64,000 nucleotides of DNA from the NCBI RefSeq assembly GCF_037975245.1, contig NC_092569.1, forward strand, positions 32,819,668 through 32,883,667. The letters are read 5' to 3'. Shown here piece by piece: positions 16,339-28,200 of the stretch; position 1 is the stretch's first letter; every line of letters begins with the position of its first letter. Origin of the DNA: Apostichopus japonicus. Its lineage: Eukaryota > Echinodermata > Holothuroidea > Aspidochirotida > Stichopodidae. Made by a program: the position numbers and the translations under genes. The notes under the pieces were generated by a model. The model did no database searches. It had not been told where the DNA came from and saw only the letters and a program-made list of their open reading frames with translations.

Positions 16339-17100
16339 CAGTGGCGTCGTCAAGGGGCGCCAGGGGGGCACGTGCCCCCTGGAAAACCTAGTGCCCTCCC
16401 GAGTGCCCCCCCCCCCCATCTGAGATTTGGGTTGGTAACAAAATATATATATATTTTGTTATATTCAACTCCCATCATCTGAGAAATGTGAGAATGTGAG
16501 GGTCCGCAGGCACCATACTTGCCTATATTTGTGGACCCATAACCCTGTTGTGTAGGGGGTGCAGAGGTCATTTGAGGTCAGATGCTTGTAGAAACAAATG
16601 GCGAATGTTCACACCTGCATACTGAGCCATACTCGATGTGTGATCAAACTTTGGATTGCATGGTGAGATCCCTGATAGGAGCCAATAACGATGCTGGAAC
16701 CTGTTACATCTTAATAGATAATGGGAGAAAACGAGAATGACAAGAAAGGAGTCGGGGTCATGCACACGTTAATTCAACAAATGTAGGTTCTATTGATAGG
16801 GTTAGGCATAATATCGACAGCATGCGGTTCATATCCTCTGCAAAATTCTGCGCGTTGTTAAAATCATTACCTCAAAAAAAGCAATTTCTGGAGATATCTT
16901 CAGATCGAATTTAGCATCAAATGTGGCACCATTTTGCATCTAGCCCATCCTCCGTATGCGAAAATTTTCCAAAGGGGAGAGGGGCACCCCCTCCCCTTAG
17001 ACCCCTCCCCCAGGACGGCGATCCGTATCCACCTAAGTCCCCCCATCAAATGCTGGTGCCCCCTTGTGCCCCCAGACTGAAAAGTCTGGTGACGCCACTG
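16339..17100. mobile_element. Non-autonomous hAT-type element, 762 bp
   Basis: The left end is CAGTGGCGTCGTCA. The right end, TGGTGACGCCACTG, is nearly its reverse complement. A perfect 8-bp target duplication CTTTCAAT flanks it at 16331-16338 and 17101-17108. The subterminal parts are C/G-rich (GCCCCCTGG and CCCCCTTGTGCCCCC). There is no transposase ORF. It shares its CAGTGGCG terminus with the 1708-2101 element but not its interior. Confidence 0.92.
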
Positions 17101-17644
17101 CTTTCAATTGTATGTTACATTGAATCTTTACACCTGTACCTTTCCATTGATGTAATACTTGATCAAACCTAGCACTTTTGTACAAGGAATTTGCTCTTTT
17201 CGCAAACATTCCTAAGCGCTCAGATGACTGCAGGATACCCCCTGACGTACTTGTGCCGAGTCTCTTGAGGTAAACTTTTGATGAAGCTATTCGCCGCAGC
17301 CCTAACACCAGGCTAATAAGACACTCTGTCACACTGTTATTATCAAAAATACCATTGAATTGTGTAGTAGGAGGTGGCAAAACACTTCAGAAAACCGAAG
17401 TTTAAGTTTCTTTACTTTTCCCAGTCATCAAACCGACGAAAAACGTAACAGGTTTTGGATTAATTTTGTACTGGGTTTCTACAGGCAAACACTTATAGGC
17501 AGTATAGTCTATGCAGAGGCCCTCTAAAGGTAGTCTCCCTAATTTGTTTTATATTTGCCTAAACTTATTAGCCACAACTGCCTTGCTATTCAAATGCTCA
17601 TGCTCAATTGTTTATCTTCAGCCGTGATTTACCCCATAGGTGCT

Positions 17645-18452
17645 ATGGCGGGCCATCAGTCTCAAATCGTGGGAATCGACATATTCCGATATAAATCGAC
17701 ATATACCAGTTTAATTTTACATATCATCGATTTATATCGACATATACCAGTTTAATTCGACACGATATCTCGTGTTTATTTTCAATTATTCGCCCGCCCT
17801 GTCAAGTTATTGAACGTGATGTATCTTCACATGTCAATCATCACTTAAATTAGGATTTGGAATATGTAAATTAGCTAAAGATATGTCGATTTAAATAGGT
17901 ATCTTTCAATTTGAGCTGCTAGAAACTGCTTTAAGTCCATCGAAATTGCACGTGATGTATCTTCACATGTCAATCATCACTGAAATTAGGATTTGGAATA
18001 TGTAAATTAGCTAAAGATATGTCGATTTAAATAGGTATCTTTCAATTTGAGCTGCTAGAAACTGCTTTAAGTCCATCGAAATTGACTTCTACCGATTTAA
18101 TTCCACAGATTAAACTGGGAGATGTCAAATTAAATTGACATATACCGATTTATTTTACATATCATCGATTTAAACTGGAATATGTCGATTTAAATTGACA
18201 TATACCGATTTATTTTACTTATCATCGATTTAAATTAATATTTGTCTATACAAATCGATGATATGTCGAATTAAAGTGGTATATGTCGATTTAAATCGAT
18301 GATATGTAGAATTAAGCTGGTATTTGTTGATTTAAATTGGTAGAAGTCAATTTAAGTTGCTTGAAACTGGTATAAGTCTGAGGAAATTTGTATATGTCGA
18401 TTTAAATCGGTATAAGTCGATTCCCCACTATTTGAGACTGATTGCCTACCAT
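17645..18452. mobile_element. Inverted-repeat element filled with satellite-like motifs, 808 bp
   Basis: The left end (ATGGCGGGCCATCAGTCTCA) and the reverse complement of the right end (ATGGTAGGCAATCAGTCTCA) match at 17 of 20 bases, and the similarity continues through AATCGACATAT inward. The interior is packed with variants of TCGATTTAAATCG, ATATGTCGATTTAAA and CATATACCGATTTA in both orientations. It also contains a direct duplication of 136 bp at 17815-18086. The flanks TAGGTGCT and AAGGTGCA are an imperfect candidate 8-bp target duplication. No protein is encoded. Confidence 0.75.
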
Positions 18453-20451
18453 AAGGTGCAAGGAAAAAAGATCATTTTACACTAGAGAAGTTGTACACTG
18501 CTATACAATAGGCCCCCAGAGGCGTGACTTAGTTCTCTTTAGCAGAACCAACGACATGAAACGACGCACACTTACATGTGCATTGTAGGAATGTATATGT
18601 TTTAACGTGACTGTAAAAGTTTTCGCATTCTTTTACATTTGAAACTAGAATATGGAATATTGAATCTATCAGGTGCTTTTTTTACGGCGATGTTCCCTTT
18701 ACTTGTGTTTCTGCTCTCGTGGAGTTCTGAAACTTTCTGAAATCCTTACTTTGTGGCAGCGAGACTGAGACACACCCAAAGCTTTTTGCTTAATGAATCC
18801 GATTAAAATTGCATATTCTGACTGGAAACTAACTGCAAACACGATTAATTGCAACAACAAATGAAGATATACCAGAGATGTTGACATATTTCACAAGGCA
18901 GGCCTTTCAATTGCGGCAACACCTTCATATCGTACGGCACAGTATGTATATACTGGCCTATAATAGAAACTAATCTTACGAAATGTGACCAGTTAAGTTA
19001 AGTTAAGCATCTGAACTTGCTTTTGTCTTAAAGAATATTCTGTTGGCTTAAGTTGATTGCTGAACAAATTGCTGAATATAAATCTTACCGTGAAAACCAC
19101 ATCCTCATAGCTTTTTGTATTGTGAAGATAAGAATGTTTAAAATTAAGTGATATTTCCAAACATGCAATTGAGTCATGTTTCAAGGACAAATAAACAGAA
19201 GATTATAGTAGTCTTAGTAAAGCTTCCAAAGAGCCTTTTTCCAAGATGATATCACAGACCCCTACCGTGATCCAACTTCCTGAAGTAGTTGAGGGTTTAG
19301 CCAGTCAAAAACGTTCATGGTATGATATTGAGATGGGGTTTATAACTATCAGTGTGGAATAATTTATATGTTTACAATTTTCTGTCACCAGAATACCCTA
19401 TTAAACATGTTTTCATTCAGTGAAACTGCACAAGCAGAACTTTGAATGAATCAATCATCCAGCTCCGTCTTCAAACAAATTCACCTGGCGTGTTCGCTAG
19501 CTTACTATGATCCTTTAAGATTGAAAGAAATATCATTGGATATCAAGGTGACCAATAATGAATACCAGAAATATTCTGTAGCTAACCAACTTACTAATGT
19601 GAGCTGCTTTGACTCAGATGGTAATGGTTAGTGATCCAGTAATTATTTCTGTCTTAATTTTTTTTTGTCCTCCTTTTAACTCAGTTGGAGTGATTCCTCC
19701 TGCCCTTTGCCTCTCACGCTCCAGGATATCTTCTTCCGTTGCTGACGACTGTTTAATGATAAAATGGAATATTTATATGATTACTATCTGAAAGATGATT
19801 ACATTTTACATGTATTTTACATGATGTGGATTTTGTAACCCATTAGACTAACAAACCGCAAACAGTTGATTTGCCTGCCAGTCAATGGGTTATTCCAGTA
19901 GACTAATGAAGCATCTTCCTTTTGGCATTAAGCTTACACTCACCCCCATTTATAACGTATAATAATGGTAGCTTCAAACTTAACAGTATCTGCCCCCCCT
20001 TAACCCACCCCAATCTAACCCCACCCATGTGCCTCACAAAACCACCCTAACTTACAATTATTTGCCCTTTGACATTGTCTCTAACACTTTACACCAGTAA
20101 TGTTTTGTACTGTTAATTCCATTGTATTATTATGAAAAAGAAACATCTCCAGTCTGCTGACTGGAATGTAGAGTTTCTCCAGATAAACTTCCAGCCAAAT
20201 AACGTAAATTTCATGACAAAGAATATCCAAAGGGTTTCTTACATTTAATCGCCATTTCATTGTAGTATATAGTGGTGCATTCTGGAATTACAAACAATCA
20301 ACTCAGCGTTTCAGAATACAGTCATTTGTAACAGATATGCTACTGGTCTATGAGTTCACACAAACTTTAAAATCCCAAACGTCTGGAATAAAATGTAACC
20401 ACGTTTGCTCAGAGTATAGGCATTACTGTCTGCTGGCTTCTGCCAGAAGAA
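18453..20451. other. Stretch without a recognised gene, left of the large duplication
   Basis: Only short ORFs lacking domain features or credible splice sites are present. The right border at 20452 is the left breakpoint of the tandem duplication. Confidence 0.5.
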
Positions 20452-20830
20452 CTATGCTGTTAAAAGCTTTAATACCTAACACATAAAATTTCATTTCATA
20501 TTCATTCAGCAATTTCTATGACCACAGTCTGTCATGTCATTAAGATTTGGAAGACATTATTTAATTTCATGATTTTTACAAACACTTGGACAGCTTGGAC
20601 CCTATCAGTATGGTCACCAACGATGGATATCGATGAGTAATAAAATACTGATTTTGAGAGGTGAAATGCAGAAGGTGGGGGACTGAAATTACTTTATGTT
20701 GAACACACATTTATGGAATGACATTTGAATGTTTAAGCCAAATAGCTACATTGTAATGAAACTATGCCTTGGAACAAACTTGATGTAAGGCAAATTGCTA
20801 TTACACAACAATGCAGGACACGAAACTCAC

Positions 20831-21016
20831 CCATGCAAAGAATATAGCAGCCCCAGCACTGATATCACAGACTTGTTCCAAGTCAAAGGCAGACAGGATG
20901 CCTTTCACTTTGGTAGTTGTCTCAGGACGTATTTTATTTGGGTCAGTTTCCATGACTCGTCTTTTCAAGCCTTCCTTTCCAGTCTTACCTGTCAGTGCTT
21001 GCATTTCTCCCATCCC
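20831..21016 (-). pseudogene. Dynein heavy-chain-like exon, decayed copy (unit A)
   Basis: This aligns to the intact exon at 39642-39827. It keeps most of the coding sense (KTGKEGLKRRVMETDPNKIR, FDLEQVCDISAGAAIFFAW) and the GTGAGT donor. Its acceptor side is damaged: where B reads TTTTACAG-GATTGGGAG, A reads TTTAATGGGATGGGAG, so the AG is gone and an adjacent base is missing, shifting the frame. No other dynein exon lies nearby. Best read as a nonfunctional exon remnant. Confidence 0.7.
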
Positions 21017-23589
21017 ATTAAATACCAGGATAAATAGTTTTATGTCTATAAATACCAGGATAAATGTAATAACGATCAATTCTTGTTCATTTTGTCTTGC
21101 GTTTACCAATATGGAGAATCGTCATCCAATCACATACAATCAACAATACAACAAGTAGCTTTGCAAAAGGTTGCCTTCATGGTAAGTAGCTATCTTTGCC
21201 ACAGTCTTTCAGACACTAACTGTTGTAAAGAAGTCATCATCGTTACCCCACTTGATACCCGTACCATATTGCATGGTTTCTAATGAGCTATCACGGTATT
21301 TCACCACTATGTATGTTGCTGTAAAAAAGGTTTGACATTCAATTCAATAAAACATAGATAATAAAAAATTGCACAACGTTTGCAAAAAAGTCAAATAAGT
21401 AATACTAAAGGATCAAACAAGCTTAGGAACTGTGAAATGGAAACCAATGTTTTTGAACATTTTAATTTTGGTTTCCACCTCATTTCTCTTGCTTCCTGAA
21501 TCGAGGTCAATCATATTAACAAAGCATTCCTATCAACATAAAACATTATTTCAAATTATCATGGAAATAAAAATATGTCCTTTTTAACCGTTTCAGAATG
21601 TTTTCAACTTTATTCAGGTCACAATCCGTGTTGGCTAATTTTAAACAAAGCATGGAAAACAGTTATTAATAAAAGAAAAAGTAGAAAATGATCTAACTTG
21701 ACTTTCTTTCTTGTCGCAAACATTTTATTAGTATTTCCTCTACTACTGTCTTGCAAAGTATATGAGTATGGTACTAAGATAACTTCTATCATCACGAAAA
21801 TTGTAATTATTCTTACAGTCTTCAGGGTGAAATATGTCACCATGTGACACCTACAATAGCTATAGAGCACTCCGGTTAGACTTCAGCAACCCTTGGTTCT
21901 ATTTGATTTCTTTGAAAATATTTTCTGAGGATATCCTCTTATTTAAGGATATTTATCTCAGTTAAGACGGGTTCCCATCTTCTGCTTCTTCTAATTTTTT
22001 GACATATTGTTGGCAACCAAAATAAAAAATATGATATTCAAAAACTTAATTTCAGAGTAAAGTGTAAATTACAGACAAAACAGCAATATTATAGTTTCTG
22101 TTCCGCGCCCGAAAAAGGACAGCTCACATGGGAAATCATGTTTTCTTTTCTTTTCAAATATAGTCACTCCAGAAATAAGGAGGAATACTTCCAAAATTTG
22201 GTTCATGCTTCTTCTTTTTTTAACATTCCTACTGAATGCGCTCAAAACTTAATGTAGGGCATGACAAAAAATCGACTTTTATCGAAATGTTGCAATTCTT
22301 ATTACCACCGTATCCCAAAAGTTCAACCAGTTTACGTATTTGTTTCTGTAAAATGTACAAAGACAGAGCTAGACGATCTAGCACTGCCATGGATTGCACC
22401 TTCATAGCTTAAAAGAGTAAGAATTGTATTTTTTATTTTTTTATTTTATGTGCATACCAGGCATTGACGAAAAAATTCAATTAATTTATGATTGTACTAT
22501 TTTAGACCTACTCACGGAATGTGTGTGAATTGCATAATTGCGAAGGAGTTTGAGTTGACGCTTGTATTGATAAGATTTTGCATAACAAATACAGCCTGTA
22601 CTATGATAGGCAATTCAAATTTAAGGGACACAAAATTGTTCTGACGTCCGTATCAGGACGGGCTTAAGGGGTGGGGCCTACGTAAGTAGTGTCAGAGATC
22701 TTAGAAGCAATATGATACTATCATTACCATTATTTGAACTACATTAAGGTGCTTTATAAAATACTAACTATTGCAAGAAACCTTGGGTTCAGGGCAAGTA
22801 CTTCTCCCGTGGTCCCAATGGCTACGGCCTTGTTTATATTAACGATATCAAACATTTACAAATACATATTAACACTGGTAGGTAGGTAAACACATTTATC
22901 TCCTTTCTCACGGATCTTATATTAAAGACGACAATCCACTGCCGTACGACACGGAAATTATACTAGAAGTATCGAATACTGACTCAAAGTTAACTTAATG
23001 AGGTAAATATCTTTCTATGCTAAGGAGACTATATCTAAAGAGGGAAACCTGAGTAGCAGATCACACCGTGCTGTTAAATTAGCTAGCCTATCCAAAATCA
23101 TACATCATAGCTATTTTTTCTTTTGTTAAATTTCTTTGCCATCCCAGTTTTCACACCGCAAATCCTGTGTGAATGGGGGAGAGTATACATTCCATCTACC
23201 CCTGGCTACGCCACTGTCACCGAAATAATACTTTGGTGTAGGCATGCTGGTACTCATTTAATTATTCATGCTAGAACATCACGGGCAGTTGTCATCCGTT
23301 GGCTAATACTGTTGGGAACCAACCCTCAGGACGCTCCTGAGAACTGCGGGCCAGGATAAATTAACTGCTTGAACCACCTATAGCTACGCCTTACAATATA
23401 TAAAAGGTTTATGTCAAAGCAAAGTATCATATGAATGTACCATATGTACCAAACGTATATAGAAGATATGGATGGAAATCCTATAGTTCATTTAAAAGTC
23501 CTCGTCCAATAAAACAGCTGACATTGTTGTTCAATGAGATGTGAGAATACTCGATCCCGCACACAGGATGTGACATAGGCACAATAAAA

Positions 23590-23755
23590 CAAGGAAGTAT
23601 TGTTCATACAGTATGCCGCTTCACAACTTTTCGAAACGGTGTTAATAAGATATTTGTACACATAGATATAGATATATGAGAATGTATACAAATATATATT
23701 TAACACCGTTTCGAATTGTTTTGCAGCGGTATACTGTATGAACAATACTTACTTG
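23590..23755. mobile_element. Palindromic mini-element (unit A)
   Basis: The ends are inverted copies: CAAGGAAGTATTGTTCATAC at 23590 and, reversed, CAAGTAAGTATTGTTCATAC from 23755. The pairing continues imperfectly through CAGTAT.CCGC and TTCGAAACGGTGTTAA to an AT-rich loop. It could fold into one long hairpin. No target-site duplication was identified. Counterpart in unit B at 43021-43204. Confidence 0.75.
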
Positions 23756-23885
23756 TTGGGAGCAGGTAGTGGGTTTGGTGCACAATTAGGGCTATTTTGA
23801 ATACCACATCTTTTAGAGATGTGTCCAACATGATGAAAAAAAAATGGAAAAAGAAAACCCTATAGTGTGTTATTGGTGATAATGT

Positions 23886-24545
23886 TTAGACGCACTATAT
23901 ATTAGTTCATACATTTGAATGGTGTAGAAGAGTCCATATAATGTGTATATTGTACACCGTAATGCATACATAGTGTATGGTATATGCTTGTTCATACGGT
24001 GTGTATAGAGTATACATAATTCATACAATGTGTATACTTAAGACTAGTTCATACAGAGCGTAAAATGTAGACTATAGTTCACGTTGTGTATATTTCGTGC
24101 AGTGTGTATAGTATATACTATATCATACCTTGAATATAGTGAATACTATTACATACGGTGTGCATAGTGTGGACTAGGTTATACCTTCCATATAGTGTAG
24201 ACTAGTCAATACAGTGTGTAAACTGTAAACTATAGTTCACATCGGGTATAGTTTATATAGTTTGTATAGTATAGATCAGATCATACCTTGAATATAGTGT
24301 AAACCAGTTCATACGGTGTGCTTATTGTAGACTAGATCATGAATTGTATAGTGTAGACTACTTAATGAAGTGTTTAACTTATATACTACATCATACAGTG
24401 CGTAGAGTGTACACTATTTCAAACAGTTTGAAAATTGTAGATTATTCCTTGCATGATTGATAGTGTAGTATAACTCATACAGTACATTTCACTGTTTACA
24501 CGATATAGTGTACCAGTTCATGCATGCTATAAAGTGCTGACTAGT
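23886..24545. repeat. Degenerate tandem repeat of about 30 bp (unit A)
   Basis: About twenty diverged units built from GTTCATACAGTGTGTATAGTGTA and ACTAG/ACTAT motifs. Unit length drifts, so this is an old minisatellite. It lies upstream of the first exon of gene A. Confidence 0.75.
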
Positions 24546-25225
24546 CCAAGTAGTTCAATAACACTTCCATTCATCCAGTCGACACTTCTTGATTTTTTTC
24601 CTGCCAAAATAGCGTTGTAACGTAGCTAACGTAGCTAACTGAATATCGAAATGACATCTTAACCACAATCAGCAAAATCAGCATTCTGACTCTCTTTATC
24701 GACTAGGTAGCCTGAACGTTGTTTAACACACCACTACAAAACCCTTGAACATGAACCATGCTAAATATAATATGCATTAAAAGCGACCAAAAAGCTAAAA
24801 TATATTAACAGTTATTGAATTTGCAATACCATTGCTGTCCTTGGAACTAGAGACACGATATTCATTAGCTATGCAATACGTGGTTTTATTGGAGCAAGGA
24901 CAATTCAACATTATGCAATTGAAGCTTACTGTACTAATGACAAAAATCTCAAGATATAGATGCTGTACATAATATTAAGTTGGATTGCGCATGTCGAATA
25001 GTCCTTTTTACATACAAGCATACGAATAATCTATACGTGCAGTACGTTTTGTATAAGCTGTTCAACTAATCATGTTTCAAATAAAACGATGGCATTAATG
25101 GACATCCATACTACTTCAGTCATTCCAATGAGGTGTTGGAAACCCCTAAACGGGTACTCTGTGTCATTTGTCATCTTGCCCTTCATCGATTATATTTCAG
25201 CGTGGCATTTTTTCAAACCAAAATC

Positions 25226-28200
25226 ATGGAGAATTTTGTCAAAGTTTGTTTAACTGTTTTGACGATTTGGAACTTGTTTGGAACAGAAATGGTAAGTATT
25301 TTCATTTTTTAATTTGTTTAAAAAAATATATGACTCTATTGAATATCTTCTGACTGTTTCAAGTTTTGAAAGCTAAGTCGCATCAATGTGCTGCTGCGCC
25401 AATCTTATTAAAGTTAAATGTTAAGACAAACTGAGTGTTAGCATCTCAAACGACATAGGTAAACACGGATTAAAATACTTAATGAAATTCAGTAAGAAAG
25501 CCTTCAATTTAAATACTGAGTATTTTCAACTTCGCTAAAGGACAACTGTGTTTCGCCTTAAAACATAACGTTCTAACTGAATAATATATACATAACAACT
25601 TTGTTCTTTAAAAAGTGCTTTCATGTACAATACTAAGAATAAAAGCCAATTATACATCTTAAATTTTTTTGTTACGCACCAATTTTTAATCTATAACGTT
25701 TCGTGATGTGGCCATGTAAAAATATACTTTTCATATTTCGAGTATACAGCTTTCCAATATCATGTACATAACGTCAGCGCACAATGTTAACCTCAAATAT
25801 CCAATCCCACTGTTTAACCGATACATACCAACACGTTACAACAATCCTTCATTACATCTTACAAATAATTGAGCTTTGATTCACATGTTTTTTATATTAG
25901 TTTAAAATCATGCGAAACAGTAACATTCAAGTATTTCAAGATTCAAAATTTCAAATATTTTTTTTTTTTTAAATTCAATCATGCGATTCCCCTATCGAAA
26001 CAGAGCTTTACTCTTTGTATGGGTAATATACGATATTCTACTATGCAGTCTAAAGTTGAACAGATGTTTTATAAAGCCTTTACTATTTTTCCATAAACTG
26101 TATACGTATAACGTATAACTTAAGTCTAATCTGTACAAAGGCAACTTCCCTTGTCGGCTCTGTTATTTTGATATGATTTCCGAGCAGTTATGTTATTCAT
26201 TGTCCTTTTTCAAGTTGTCGGTATTAAATTTTAAAGCAACATTGACGTTTGATAATCTAAAAACAAAGACAACATTTCTATGTCAAAATACCAGTACAAA
26301 GATAATTAAGTTAGCCTATACATATCTCAAATAGTAAACAGTATTATAGCTACTGTGAACACAACTATAATGATATGGTACATTCTTTTAGTATGATATC
26401 TTAACTTTAAAAAAATGGAAGGTTCCATTCTTTGTAATCAAATTTGAAGACATTTTCAATTTAAGTTTGGTGATATTGCTGCAGGCGAACTATCATCTAA
26501 ACGCGAAATTTTGCAGCTCGAAAATGTATAAAGACTGCCGAAATGGTTACATCCTTCACATGCTCATAGATATCAATTGTTAAATATCATTATTTATGTA
26601 GCTATGTTTGGCAAACAGTCTGCAACAAACAATAACGATATTTGTTATATGTTATATGATCATTCTTTTTAAACACATATTCAAGGATACAAGGTTGATA
26701 AACATTAAAACTAACTGCTTTACATGTCAAACTAACTTAAAGAAATTTAACAATGTGATATAAATATAAATATATGGACGGGATTATTGCTGAATATCAT
26801 AAATTTAGGTTACTCGAGTTTATTGCAGTACAAAATTAGCAAAGAAAAAAAGACTGCTACAAAGCCCAAACATTGACAATTACCTTTTTTGTGAGTGCTA
26901 TGTCTATTTTCAGACACTACTATATGACTTTAAATTGCTTTCACGAAAGAATGGTATGCGATCATAAGAGATGTCTCTGGCGATTTAAGTGTCTAGCCAA
27001 CGGTGTTTCCCTGATTCCATGTTTCTTTTCTCAACTATATTGTTAGTTGCTTCAATTAAATATAATTTAGATACTTTTTGATATTGATTAATAGAACCGT
27101 TTGACCGCACATTCGCAAAGATACTAGATATTGCGAGTAGAAAAACTTTAAGACATGATGAAGTTTGTAAAAAAAAAAAATCTATATCGCCTGCATTTTG
27201 AAGTGACAGTTAAATTAGATAGATTTCAAACTAGAGAGTATATGTATTTCCTCAATAATTGAGTTATAAGAGAAGTAATATAACTTAACCAAAAGTAACT
27301 GCGTGATAGCAACTCAGATTTAATGTCGTATTACCATACCAATGTAAGGGAGAATCGAAAGGACGAAAATAAATTAAGAACGGAAAACTTAAATCTGAAT
27401 TTATGATACCTCGTTACGAAACCGAATATTTATATTTAAAAAATAGATGCTCGTATTGCATTCATTCAATAAATCAATTTAAATATTAAACAAAGAATTT
27501 ACTTTCTTCTAAATACACATATGATCATTGTCCTATTGTTATGTCTGTTTTAATTCTTATGAGTTAAAATGAAATACCTATCAAGTATTGTTTGTCAAAT
27601 TTGTGCGACATGTTTAACTATCTATCACTTATTCACGTGTCGCGCTATTATAAAATGTTCTTAAAAGTTAATCTAGTAAGTGGAATCGATTTTGGCGATG
27701 ATAATAACAACTAGCAGTAATGTAAAAGCATTATTGCAAAAAATAACTACTGTGACACGAACATGATATTCAATCAAATAAACTTGAAGAAAACAAAAAG
27801 AAAGAAAGTCGATTTCAAATGCCATAGAGGTTACTTATACGTATAAGTTGTTTTATAACTGATGTTTCTTTTATAAGATCTTATCATTTGCCATTTTTGT
27901 ACTATTTGAATTAATTTATTCCAATCCTTCGAATAAATATAATTATAACAATTTAGATGTAAGTTAGTGTTGGATCTCTCGTTTATACCCTTTAAATTTC
28001 AAAACCAACCGTTAAAACGAATCAATGTGAAGGCTAAATGTAGATAAAAGCGAATAATAGTTAGCCTCTTTGTATAAAATCAGACACAATATAAAACTCC
28101 TAACAAGACCATTTTTAAGTAAGTTTGAAATCAAGTCAAACTACAAGTAATACAAAGAAAATTGTTTTAAAATCTACATAAATGCCTTGTCAAAAAGTTA

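Noticed and set aside
16234..16571. Several overlapping ORFs with Gly/Pro-rich translation
   Set aside because: They lie over the C/G-rich ends of the hAT-type element and show no transposase features.
17815..18086. CRISPR-like regular repeats
   Set aside because: Two direct copies of 136 bp with no spacers, in animal DNA; they are part of the inverted-repeat element.
23199..23216. hAT-like right terminus CCCCTGGCTACGCCACTG (also at 42629-42646)
   Set aside because: No matching left end with a target duplication was found upstream, so no element can be delimited.
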